Assembly (NCBI GenBank): GCA_951394405.1
Contig: OX596337.1
Span: forward strand, 3,968,001 to 4,032,000
Source: Coprinellus micaceus
Lineage: Eukaryota > Basidiomycota > Agaricomycetes > Agaricales > Psathyrellaceae
Direction of reading: 5' to 3'
Length of the DNA: 64,000 nt
Part shown: one piece after another, positions 54,443-64,000 of the stretch
Position numbering within the stretch: position 1 is the first letter of the stretch
How the letters are laid out: the number at the start of each line of letters is the position of its first letter
Program-made: the position numbers and the translations under genes
Notes under the pieces: generated by a model
What the model saw: only the letters and a program-made list of their open reading frames with translations
What the model was told of the DNA's origin: nothing
Databases searched by the model: none

Positions 54443-56011
54443 TCAAATGAGGTCGAAGAAGAGTTCAATACCACCAGCTTCGCACGTCTTCTCTAACTCC
54501 GATCTCCCGCTCTGTAGCAACCCCCTAACCTCATCAAATGACATCCTCCAGAATCCCGGATTCCTCTGTAACTGATCCATGACCAAAATCTTCAAACTCT
54601 CCAGCCCCTGCCCCCTCCCCAAAGAGCGCTTGACAAAGTCCGTAAACATGGGAAGAGAGTCCAAGTAGCTGATGACATGAGAGGGCGGGAGGGACGGTCG
54701 CAGAGCCAACGAGATATGGCGCAAGTCGGGAGGGAGATGGTCGACTAGACTCTCATCAACAATGGACGTGTACGAAAAGCTGATAAGGCGGCTGCACTTC
54801 CTGACGATCTCTGTGACAATGTCCGGCCGCCATATCACATTGAAGGCATCCGACATGCTATAAAGGCCTGGGCCGATATATAGGTATGTCAGGCCGTCCG
54901 CGATCCCATTGATGTCCAAGAGCTGAGAGAATTCAATAGCCGTGAGAGGGGCGTAGAATCCACCAACGTGAGGGTCCTCGTTGAGAACGAATAGCTGGGT
55001 GATAGTGAGGCTCCGTAGCGTCGATTTCCACTTGGCAGGATGATGGACATTTTCGTTATCGGAAGGCTTTTGGTATGCGCCAACGCGGGATAGGAGCTTG
55101 GTAAATTCGGATAGGGTCGTCGAGATGTGTATGAGCCGCAACGTCTCGAGCATCGGCATTTCCATGGGCAAGTGGAACCCTGTCTCCCCTAGACTCTCGT
55201 AGTCCAAGTCCCAAAGACGGGACCGATTCCGAATCTCGAGGAATCGAATTATGCTTCCCAGGTCGAGGAGAGCGCACGATATCGTCCTCCTGTCCACCGC
55301 GTCAAACGACAGGTTCTGTATCGTCGAAGGAAGGTTGAGTAAAGTGTCCTGAACCCATCCCGGGTATCGAAAAGCGTAAGTTTCTCGCCCATAACAATGG
55401 AGTGTACGGATATCCGAGTGCTGGAACTTCTTGATGATGCTCGTCATTAGGTTGTTCTCGTCCGAGTAGTCATGGCTGGAGAAAGGGTGGCAGAAGTCGT
55501 ACAGCATCAACGTCTTCATATTCTCCGCGAGGGTATCGACCAGTCCGTCATCGTCCCTAAGGAAGTCGACGAGCTTGTGAACGCGTCCATAGGGGTTGGC
55601 AATACGGGAGTTGATGAGCGTTGGAAGGAGCGAGGGTACTTGGCCATACGTCACTGGCCGCAAGACGGGAAACCGAGTGGGTATCACGAATTCTTCGTAG
55701 ACGATGGGGACCATAACCGCGTTCCAGATCCACGAAACGAGCCTCAAGCTGAGGAAATGCTTCATGTCCATGAGGTAGACTGCAAAGTCATTTTGGCGAG
55801 ATGAGAAGACGGATGATCCGAGGACCGAAGGGCTGCAAACGTCGAATATCGGGCGAAGAGGGTGGAGGATAGCGTGCAGAATTTCGCGAGGGACTCGTTG
55901 TGAAGCAGGCGAGACGAGCTCCTCTAGAGTAAGGGGCACCTCTGCCGATAATTCTTCCCCCTTGAAGAAGCGAAGGTTAGAGACCGTGTATGCGTCTGTA
56001 TCCTGCGTCAT
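54443..56011 (-). CDS. F-box-like protein
   Basis: Single-exon frame of 522 aa. Residues ~30-110 carry a weak F-box-like pattern: RVPREILHAILHPLRP, then a DMKHFLSLRLVSWIWNAVMVPIVYEEFVIP helix with the Trp expected after LRLVS. The body contains Leu-rich strands (IRTLHCYGRET, LETLRLIHISTTL, LRSLTITQLFVLN, LKILVMDQLQRN). It is unrelated in detail to the pair at 33827-37890. Probable ubiquitin-ligase adaptor, substrate unknown. A 69-codon frame at 56067-56276 on the same strand ends in a stop before it and is not joined. Confidence 0.65.
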   Translation of the reverse strand: MTQDTDAYTVSNLRFFKGEELSAEVPLTLEELVSPASQRVPREILHAILHPLRPIFDVCSPSVLGSSVFSSRQNDFAVYLMDMKHFLSLRLVSWIWNAVMVPIVYEEFVIPTRFPVLRPVTYGQVPSLLPTLINSRIANPYGRVHKLVDFLRDDDGLVDTLAENMKTLMLYDFCHPFSSHDYSDENNLMTSIIKKFQHSDIRTLHCYGRETYAFRYPGWVQDTLLNLPSTIQNLSFDAVDRRTISCALLDLGSIIRFLEIRNRSRLWDLDYESLGETGFHLPMEMPMLETLRLIHISTTLSEFTKLLSRVGAYQKPSDNENVHHPAKWKSTLRSLTITQLFVLNEDPHVGGFYAPLTAIEFSQLLDINGIADGLTYLYIGPGLYSMSDAFNVIWRPDIVTEIVRKCSRLISFSYTSIVDESLVDHLPPDLRHISLALRPSLPPSHVISYLDSLPMFTDFVKRSLGRGQGLESLKILVMDQLQRNPGFWRMSFDEVRGLLQSGRSELEKTCEAGGIELFFDLI

Positions 56012-57163
56012 TGGGTTGGATCAGTCCTGGGGGTGATTGAAAGCAGGCGGCTGGGATAGCATACTTTTAAAGCTTGCGTCTCCTATTCTCCAGTGGAACA
56101 GGAGAAGATAACTGAAAGACGTCTGAGATATCCTCACCCTGACGATACAGAGACGTATAGACCTCCCAGAGCGGCAATACAACCTTTGTTTTGCTGACAC
56201 AGTCCTGAGCCCAAGGAGAATTCATCCCTTGAGGGTCAAAGAACAGTTCCCCCTGATGGGAAAGTTGGAGGTCCATTTGGGTCTTTCAATAGACCTCCAG
56301 GGACCGTTCTCAGGCGACGTAAACATTAGAGGAAAGGACGACGATGGGATGAGCAGAGCGGCGCTCGTGAGCGAGCGAGTCAGATTCAAGCCCCGATGTG
56401 CTTGATTCGGATCTCAGAGGAGGCAGTTTCTGAGCACCAACTTCCTCATCGAGGACGCCATGTAGATGCTAGACCTATTCAACAGGGCTAACACTCGTTG
56501 AATTCGAAGGTGGCCGCACAAGGAACATAACGGTGGGGAGCGGTGGGGTGACTTCAATCCGCCCACCTGCGCTAGGCCAAACTTTGAAGCGGAAACGATA
56601 TCAAAACCACGAAAGATGAGGACACCAGAACCGATTCATAAAATTCATTTGGGAGTAGGGCATGTCTGTATGTAAACATATACGTAGACGAAGTCGAGAG
56701 AGAGACGTAGAGGACAGACACGAGATAACAAACTTGTACGACGATCGAGACTGCTGAACAACAACGAGTGTCAAAACAAAACGAAAAACACGACGCTACA
56801 AATGCAAGGAGAGAGAGAGGGAGATAGATAGATGGAGAGAGTTGACAAAAAGAACATTACAGCTAGATGATTCGAGAGGGGACTCGGACAGATAATAGAC
56901 ACGAGATCGTTCGAGACGAGGGGAATAGGAACGACGCTATCATGCCGACGGGTGTAAGGAACAATAAAAAGTGCAACGGACAGAACAAATCAACAGAATA
57001 ACACAACTTTGCGATGCAGATGGGAAGACGGGGCCAGAGAGGGGGGAGAACAGAGGGGAAGGAATATAAGAAATAGATGGGGATGTGATACCAGACATTA
57101 TCGGTTTGAATTTGAATAGTTTGAGCTTTAAATCGTAAAGAGTGTCCATGATAGTCGTGGGCT
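56012..57163. other. Intergenic; purine-rich, likely long 3' UTR of the RRM gene
   Basis: No supported gene. From about 56640 to 57160 the plus strand is purine- and A-rich with GA/GATA microsatellite runs (near 56808-56845), i.e. a CT-rich minus strand just downstream of the RRM gene stop. This fits a long 3' untranslated region. A tRNA-like B-box (AGATTCAAGCC) occurs near 56384. Confidence 0.45.
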
Positions 57164-59993
57164 TCATGCGTTGGTGAGATGGAACTGGCCAGCGTGAACA
57201 GCAGAGTTGGCCGAGAGATCGAGGTGCGAGAGGGTGTTGCTCAGATCGCGGGTAGGGTCCATGTCCTGGAAGCGACCGGTATCTTGGGGAGAGATAGTCT
57301 GTCCAGATGGGGGGCGGGAGATCGGAGCCTCGGCGCGCCCGGGGTTCCGGATGAGAGGGTCGGAGTTGTCGGCGAAGCCGTAGCGAGAGGCACTCGATGG
57401 CCGGCTGGACGTTGGGGAGAGTCGGTTCGACGAAGGGAGACCAGTGGGCGACGTCCTATCCTTGGGTTCGAGGGGCATGAAGCCAGGGGCATACGCCTTG
57501 GAAGGATGAGGGAGACTATCCAGCCTGTTAGGGGCCGACATCGCGTCACGTCGCTTGTCGTCAGCCATCAAGTTGGGGTCGGGGGAGAAGGGAGAGAAAC
57601 TTGACAAGGCGCGCTGAATCTCGGGTCGGGGAGCGAAGGGAGTGTAGTCGCTGGGGCGGTAACTGATATCATCCCTCGGCACGCCAAGGGAAATGTTCCC
57701 GTTAGACAACATCGCGGCATAGTTCAAGTTGGTATCGGGCTCTCCTCCCTCAGGAATCGACGACATGAGCCCGCGTTCGGGTTGATAGTTCTGGGAGGCG
57801 AACTTCTCCAATAAAGCCAACGCTTGCGCCTGGGTCATCGACCCGTATTGGTTGGTGGCATTGTACTGGCTTTGAAGGAGAGTGGCCTGAGCAGCTTGTG
57901 CAGCTGCCTGTGCTGCTTTATCTAAAGAAGTGGGTATAAGAATGACGCTTCAAAGAAGGAGCGACGAACACTCACATTGACTGCGACCCCAACTCAATCG
58001 AATCCTGCTCCCGCCAATTGGGAATCCCTGCATCTTCTCGATGGCGCGCTCAGCGTCGACCTTACGAACGAACTGCACGAATCCACAGTGCTTCCCAACT
58101 GGAACCTTGACCTGCGAAAGGGTTAGTTCCTGGAGAAGGTATCAAGAGTGGCAGAAACATACATAGTGGATTTCGCCGAAAGGGGCGAAGAAGGTCCTCA
58201 ACGTTTCCTCGGAGATAAGGGGAGAGAGACCACCAACGAAGACGGTGGTGTTGTACGGATCGTTCGACGTGAGCTGCTCGCCGTTGGGCCCGATAAGGTT
58301 GCCCAGAACTTGCCGCGCGGTGGAGGAGTGCCGCCAGGGCTCCTCGGACACTTGGAATCGTGGGGCGGGGTCATTACGCTGGGCCTCGATGGTCTGTCTC
58401 AACTGGGCATCGTAGGCCGAAGAGAAGGCTCCCTGGCCGTGAATGGACTCAACGCCGTACTGCTTCGCCAACTGCGCCATAAGGTTTTGCTGAATGTTGG
58501 TAGCATCGTCGGAGGATGTCGCGGACCCAAAGGCGGAGGTCATGCTCGACCCGGAATTGGAACTGATGGAGGCGCTTGAGTTCGACCCACCGAGAGATGA
58601 GCCAGAGGTGGAGGCGCCATTGCTGTTAATCGAGGTGCTGGAAGGCGTTGCGGCGATGGGAGCAGATACGCTGACGGTTTGGGTGGGGACGGGAAGAGCG
58701 ATGGTCACAGGCTGAGGAGCTGGTTCGGCCTTCGCGAACACTGCGCCTGCGCTATCGAACTGGGACCCAGGGGCTCCAGGACCCTTGTGCTTGGCGGTAG
58801 CCGGCGAAATACGCACTGCGTTTCGTTTAAGAATAGATAAAGGCGAGCAACAAAATGAACACGTACTCGGTCGGGAGAGGCAGTACAGACCATGCATCTC
58901 AATCAACGCCCGCTGCTGGTCTGCTTCGTCCGTAAATCTAGACCAATAGATGAGAGGCGACCTAACGATGGGCGGGGAATAGAACATACCGAACAAATCC
59001 ATACCCACGAGAAACACCGGTGACAGGATCGAGCATAATCTTGGCGCTCTTGCAGCTGAGGAAAGGCTTGATGAACTTTGGCTCCCTATCGTTTCGCAGC
59101 CCGAGGACGGGGTTCCGGAATACAGAAACGAGGTCGGAGTTGGAGGTTTCTGGGGCAAGGTCGCCCACGAAGATGCTGTACTCTTTCTGATATGGCGGGT
59201 TGCCCGAGGGGGTGGCGGGGCTGGTGAATCCAGGCGAACCCGCAGTGGCGGGAACGGAACTCGCCCAATTGAGAACGAATGGGCGTGATGAGTTGGGCAT
59301 TGAAAGGTTGCCCTTTCCGCTCGCGTTAACCTGGGCGAGGACGGCGGCTGCGTGGGCGTGAGACGGGAAGGTGAGGAAGCAGTAGCCGGGGTTGTTCGAG
59401 TTTGGCTGGCCGGAGGCGGGGTCGGCTGGTGGGTGAGGAACCTTGATGTTTACGGGGTCCCAACCCATGATGCTGCAAACCTGGCGAGCATATTCTTCAT
59501 CCATCCAAGGCTCGAGATCGCACCACCAAAGGGTGCAACGCGAGGTGGTTGACGTGGAAACGGGGAGCAACGGAGCGAGCTGCTGGGACTGCGAGTGGTG
59601 CTGCTGAGGGGCGGGGTGGCGGGGGATAAAGTCGACTTCGTTCGTAGGCGGGGTATGATAAATGGTCGGAGAATGGTGGGTGGGGTTGGGCGAGGCAGAT
59701 GGGCGGTGGTTGTGGTTCTGGGTGAAGGGGATGTTGGACACAGCGGCCATTTGAGCTGTGGACGCGTTGCTTCTATTTGGTCCTGCACCGATCCCATACT
59801 CGTCTTGCTGCAGAGAACGTGGTCCTGATGGCGGATAGACCGTCGACGTGGACAAGACCCGCCGATCGTGCTGACTGTACGGAATCGTGGACGACGTATA
59901 CGGATGGAACGCCCCTAGAGGATCCCGGTTCCCGTCGCTGCGTGTCCGCAGTGTTGAGGGGTATTCGAAATCTGGCATCTCCGGTCGCGACAT
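57164..59993 (-). CDS. Three-RRM RNA-binding protein, Nam8/Csx1/TIA-1 type
   Basis: Five exons on the minus strand: 58990-59993, 58867-58937, 58163-58815, 57976-58111 and 57164-57921, 873 aa. RRM1 (about 150-245) begins CTLWWCDLEPWMDEEYARQV and ends CFLTFPSHAHAAAVL. RRM2 (about 285-380) has SIFVGDLAPETSNSDLVSVF and SRGYGFVRFTDEADQQRAL, with an insertion KFIKPFLSCKSAKIMLD. RRM3 (about 565-640) has TTVFVGGLSPLISEETLRTF, KHCGFVQFVRKVDAERAIEKM and RLSWGRSQYKAAQ. The order and the WGRSQ ending are typical of Nam8/Ngr1/Csx1 proteins, which bind U-rich RNA in splicing (U1 snRNP) or mRNA stability. N- and C-terminal flanks are Ser/Pro/Gln-rich. Which paralogue it represents cannot be told here. Confidence 0.9.
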
Positions 59994-62593
59994 CGATACG
60001 TGGTGGGGGAGAGAAAAAGTTTAAACAGCGACTCGTGGAACGAAGTAGAGCGTGACAAATAGCGAGTAACAAATGAAACAACTGAGCTTGCGAACAGCGA
60101 CGATAGCAATCAGCGAGAAAAGCAGGAAACGGGGGGCGACAGCGGGTGATGAGCGGGGATGCGGACGAGTCGGTGTGACAGCGCAGGCTCAACCAGGTAG
60201 CCTTGCGGGAAAGGGAAGAGGAAAGGGGGGTTTCAAATTTGTTCTGCGGAGCTGGAGTCATCCTTTTATCAGGCGATTTCCCGCGCCCCCTGACTCGTCC
60301 TGTCCCTTCATCTCGACGCAGATTCGTGTCATATTTTGGACACTGGACCGTTTCGACACAAGCCACCCGTTGGTAACCGACTGCTCCTGTGGTTCTCCAT
60401 AATCGCCGCGTTTTTCACGACGAAGGGTGCTGGGCCGTTTGTTGAAGCCCCCCAAATACAACGTCAGAGTGCCAGATCAGTCGAACAATAGAGTGATGGG
60501 TTATGCAGATCTAACCGGCAATAAAATCAGATCTCTCGCCCCGGTTGAAAGGGGTAGCGAGGCAGTTTATATGACCTTGTGGGTCCTGTGGCTGTGTGTC
60601 CGTCCCTGCAGGGTCGACGCGATGCGGGCTTTGGCGAAGTCGACAACCTCCAGGGAAGGCTTGAGCAACTGGAACGAGACACAAGTGAGCCACGGAGCCG
60701 CAAAATATACTCCAGATACATCGTAATGCGCGTACCACTCGCATCTCAATGCCATGTAACCCATTAGACGAACAATGGAGATCTGGGATGTCGGACCCAT
60801 TCATACCCAAGATTGAAACAAGCGCAGGTGCCCTGCGCAGAGTGAAGAATAGGCAGTAAGTGACATCAAGTTTCCCCAGGATTACCCTTCCGGTCAGTGT
60901 GGACTGGAATCAGCCTTCGGTCCGTCACGAGCGTTGACTCCGGCCATTGTCCTGTCAAGGAACCTCGCGATGGTCTCCGTCACGGGATTTGGCGGCCTTG
61001 TGTCAGGAAACCTCGGAGGCGACGTCGACATCGTCGGTCTTCATGGTCAAGGTGATTTGTGCTCCCTTCTTGCTTGTCGGCGTGAGAACGAGAGAGAGAA
61101 CACATCCAAGTCCTCCACGTTTGACTCGCCTCGCTACGGAAGCTGTTGCCTGTGCAAGGAACAATGGAGAAGCGTGTTGAATGTTGATTCCGAGTGGCCT
61201 AAATTGGGCATGACATCGCCACTCCGAGTCCTATCGGGCAAACCCAGGCAGTAGATGCCGGGGAACAGCCCGAAGAGCAGATGACGCTGATAGATCTGTT
61301 GCAATACTCACCGCGCTTGAAGGACAATGCTGGAGTCGACCGGAATCAGCATTATCGCATTGGCCTGCTGACAGAACAATCGCGCCGCTATCGCTTCAAT
61401 CTCGGATTCGCGTGGGTTTGAGGTGAGTAGGCGAGCTTGGTAAGTGGTTCTATTTGGGGGAGCTTCACTCGTCCCATGTTCGCCGATGTGGTGGATGGTG
61501 GTCCGGGTGAACATTGTGGCGCTCATTATTGTCGGGTTTCGGTGAACCAAGGCACCTATGAGGCGATGACATAGGTGAGGGCATTGAGGAAAATGACTCT
61601 ACTGTTACGACACCAATACCGGATACCGAGGATCTGTTGGGAAGTCAGTATTTTTGTTACGTCAGTTGGGGGAGTGGCGAGATGGGAGGATGCTAACCCG
61701 GCTCGCATTATCCTTGGGAGAATATGGTATTCGCCCGTCACTCCACTAGACAGGCTTGATGTCAAATGATATGCTCCGTACTAGGGCTCGTCAGGACGAG
61801 GGGGACATGGGACGGTTGATTCGCTGAACGCTAGCATTGTTGAGTGTACTATGTGTTCACCATCATCGAACAGGAGAGATCGGGATTGCCTTCAAATAAA
61901 ACTGGGGTATATGCGGCGTTCCTGTTGTTTGATTTAGGTTAGAGATGGACTGGAGAAACCGAGGAGGGCGTACGCCCGGAAATGGTTGGTTCAATCCAGC
62001 CTGTTGACAACCACGAAACTCAAGAAGGGTGCCGGGTGGTGCTCGGGTGACGTCCAAATATGTTGTACAGCAAAGAGTGGATGCACACCTCAAAATCCTA
62101 GCCACCCTTCAGCCAGTCCTGAGCACCATCCACTCAACATGTCGCCACTGGTGCTCGTCTTGGGGATGCTGTTGGCTTTTGGTTGAACCTTCAGTCGACA
62201 TGTAGTACCAATCGAGCGAGGACTTGAGGGGGAACAAAGTGCCCAAACGGCCTTGATATGCTCTCCAAGGGAGAGGGTTCCCCTGGCGGCGTCGTCCGAC
62301 CTTTTGGTGAAGAGGCAGGTCAATTACGACACCGTTCAGCACGAACTGGACAGAATTGGCCCCGCACCCACAGTTGTCCACAGTGGGCTTAGTCATCAAA
62401 TCAGCTCAACGTCGTCCACGACGTCGACGACCGCGACGTTTGACGACGACAGCGACGCAAAGCAACACAAGGCGTAAGCCTTCCCGCTACTGCATACTTT
62501 CCTCACCGTCCCCAGCGACGGCGACCCTTGAAACCTTCATCCAGATCGGGAACGGACGCGTTGACCACGACGATCGCCCCCTCATAGTGCGAT
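59994..62593. other. Intergenic; unresolved coding fragments
   Basis: 2.6 kb between the RRM gene and IRA. Minus-strand frames at 61308-61765 look partly coding (ILGIRYWCRNSRVIFLNALTYVIAS, after an AG acceptor near 61636) and could be exons of a membrane protein, but no complete model was found. On the plus strand, 62203-62477 is open and ends ..FDDDSDAKQHKA; it contains LVKRQ, a Kex2-like site, and follows a hydrophobic MSPLVLVLGMLLAFG at 62139, but no intron of normal size joins them. Confidence 0.35.
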
Positions 62594-64000
62594 ATGCCCA
62601 TTCGACGACCCTCAGCGTCTGCGGGACAGTCCAACAACTTCTTCGGGGCCACCTCCAACAGGGTGCATAAGAGCTCTGACTCGCACCACGCTTTTCCAGC
62701 CCCAGGCCCGCCCGCGTCCAACATCGGCCATGGCCAGCCATCGTCGCTCTCCCTGGGAAATGCGGGCAGCCCTCAGCAAAAGGTGGTGCATGTGTTGGTG
62801 CAGAGGTTAAAGGGAAAGGTGAGCAGCATGGCTGAAAATAAATTCATGGTCTTGACACTTCGCAGCTCCCATGCAATTCTGGCCTACCTCTCGAGAAACT
62901 CGAGTCGGATCCCCTCACGCAGCAAGCCATCGAGACATTGGTCGAGCTCTCTCATGACTCGCTGGACATCATCGCCTGGGCTCTGAGCGAGCTGGCCGAT
63001 CGACTGGCAAAGGTGCGTCGTCCAACTCTTCACTTCAGCCTCCATTCACTCCTCAGCAGCCTCCAAACGATGCTAGCCCTCCCGGCCCCCTTACCATCGA
63101 GACCCTCCAATCCCAGCTCTTCGTGCTCAAAGTCCTCTCTATGACCATGGCTTCGCGTTGGAATGCCAACCAGCGATCGACTTCCCGCACGAGCGATCAC
63201 ACAGCCGACTCCCCAAGGCGGCCTGCGCCCTCGTTCTACGAACCCGCCCCTCTCGACGAGGCGTGTGCAAAGTACGTCCTCAGCGTGATGGTACTGTATC
63301 TGCGCCAGACGACCAGCTATGAAGTCCCCCTGATGCTCCCGACGGCCTCGACGGATCTCTCGTTCCGTGATTTCGAGCTGCACGATACCATGAACCTCTA
63401 CGACGAATCCGCTGAGACGCATACAATCCGTTCGCACGCGTCGACCTCGTCTCTGAGGTCTATGGAGCCTAGCATTCGTCCCCCATCATCCAGCAGGACG
63501 TATGAGAAGACCCATCTCTCCTTCGTGAGGAACCCAGGAGCCGTGAGCAATCTCATCGCCAAATACACAGGCCGCATTATCTTCCATATATCCGCAACCA
63601 ACTGGGCCGTTGTACACAACAGACTGCGACAGAGAATCCGACACCTGGGGAGCCAACCAGATGAAAGCCCGACCGATACCGTAGATTTGCAACTTATGGC
63701 TCACTGTGTCCTCGACCGACAGCGCCTCGTCATGTTATTGAACGGTACGGTCTACCCCTAATCCATTCCCACAGTGACTCTAATACCCCCTCGACAGACC
63801 TCTCATCGCTGCTAATCAACATGGGAAAGGAAGCGCAAGTCGCCATTGCCATTTCCCTCAGAACCGCAGTGTGGAACTGGATCGACCGTTTCCCTCAAGA
63901 GTTCAACGAATCAATACGAACACGAGGGCGAACCGAAGGTGCACCTGAACGAGTATTCGATCTACTTTTCTCGATGGCGACGGCGGGCCATGAGCGGATA
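62594..64000 (+). CDS. IRA1: Neurofibromin/IRA-type RasGAP, N-terminal part (3' truncated by window)
   Basis: Exons 62594-62818, 62866-63012, 63060-63744 and 63798 onward; the frame is still open at the window end (419 residues seen of an expected 2000+). IRA proteins stimulate GTP hydrolysis on Ras and so restrain cAMP/PKA signalling. The GAP domain lies beyond the window. Identification rests on the conserved N-terminal region of fungal IRA: VVHVLVQRLKGKLPCNSGL, ETLVELSHDSLDIIAWALSEL, QLFVLKVLSMTMASRW, CAKYVLSVMVLYLRQT, YEKTHLSFVRN, NLIAKYTGRIIFHISATNW, DLSSLLINMGKEAQVAIAIS and LRTAVWNWIDRFPQEFNE. The start MPIRRPSASAG is the first Met in the open exon. Intron 2 uses the CAG at 63057-63059, which keeps frame. 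Confidence 0.85.

Noticed and set aside
56067..56276. 69-codon minus-strand frame upstream of the F-box-like gene
   Set aside because: Ends in a stop before any usable donor and has no recognisable motif; may be a leader frame but is not supported.
62139..62477. Possible small secreted precursor with LVKRQ (Kex2-like) site
   Set aside because: The hydrophobic start and the open downstream frame are separated by a stop, and only a 24-nt intron would join them, which is too short.

Overview
This is nuclear DNA of a filamentous basidiomycete, most likely an Agaricomycete. Genes are split by many short introns (about 50-65 nt, GT-AG, often with a CTRAC-like branch site). F-box-like proteins and a beta-trefoil-like/beta-sandwich pair sit among ordinary housekeeping genes. 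Almost all gene models below were rebuilt by joining exons by eye. They rest on reading frame, splice phase and family motifs, not on transcripts.

Layout. 1-20 kb is dominated by a direct segmental duplication. A block of about 6 kb at 1-~6010 recurs at ~14030-~19970, and each copy holds the same three genes: a Pro/Ser-rich protein of unknown function, complex I subunit NDUFA1, and the lipoate ligase AIM22. The copies have decayed reciprocally. Copy 1 keeps NDUFA1 but has a broken AIM22; copy 2 keeps AIM22 but has a stop at codon 5 of NDUFA1. An F-box-like gene (8.3-9.6 kb) and a long gene-poor stretch (9.6-13.7 kb) lie between them. 20-24 kb carries a degenerate tandem repeat, NDUFA8, a small ubiquitin-like candidate and the complex I assembly factor NDUFAF3. 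With NDUFA1 and AIM22 this is an unusual mitochondrial cluster. 24-28 kb holds ribosomal protein eS12, divergent from the WD40 protein SKI8, then a WW-domain protein.

29.8-33.3 k is a 1092-aa AT-hook/RGG protein. 33.8-37.9 kb holds two tandem F-box-like paralogues. 38.4-39.8 kb is an alpha/beta hydrolase. 40.7-41.3 kb encodes a small protein with a signal peptide and a C-terminal C2H2 zinc finger. BUD31 (spliceosome) and KHA1 (K+/H+ antiporter) follow. 46.4-49.8 kb is a tandem pair of multi-domain beta-rich proteins. 50.0-53.9 kb is a 1237-aa low-complexity protein that repeats an RRxS motif about twelve times. An F-box-like gene, a three-RRM Nam8/Csx1-type RNA-binding protein and the 5' part of the neurofibromin/IRA RasGAP gene complete the window; the last runs off the right edge.

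Most genes are independent eukaryotic units. The functional links I can see are mitochondrial (NDUFA1, NDUFA8, NDUFAF3, AIM22) and, more speculatively, Ras/PKA signalling (an IRA-type RasGAP near a protein built from PKA-type RRxS sites). I see no CRISPR arrays, rRNA or intact transposons.
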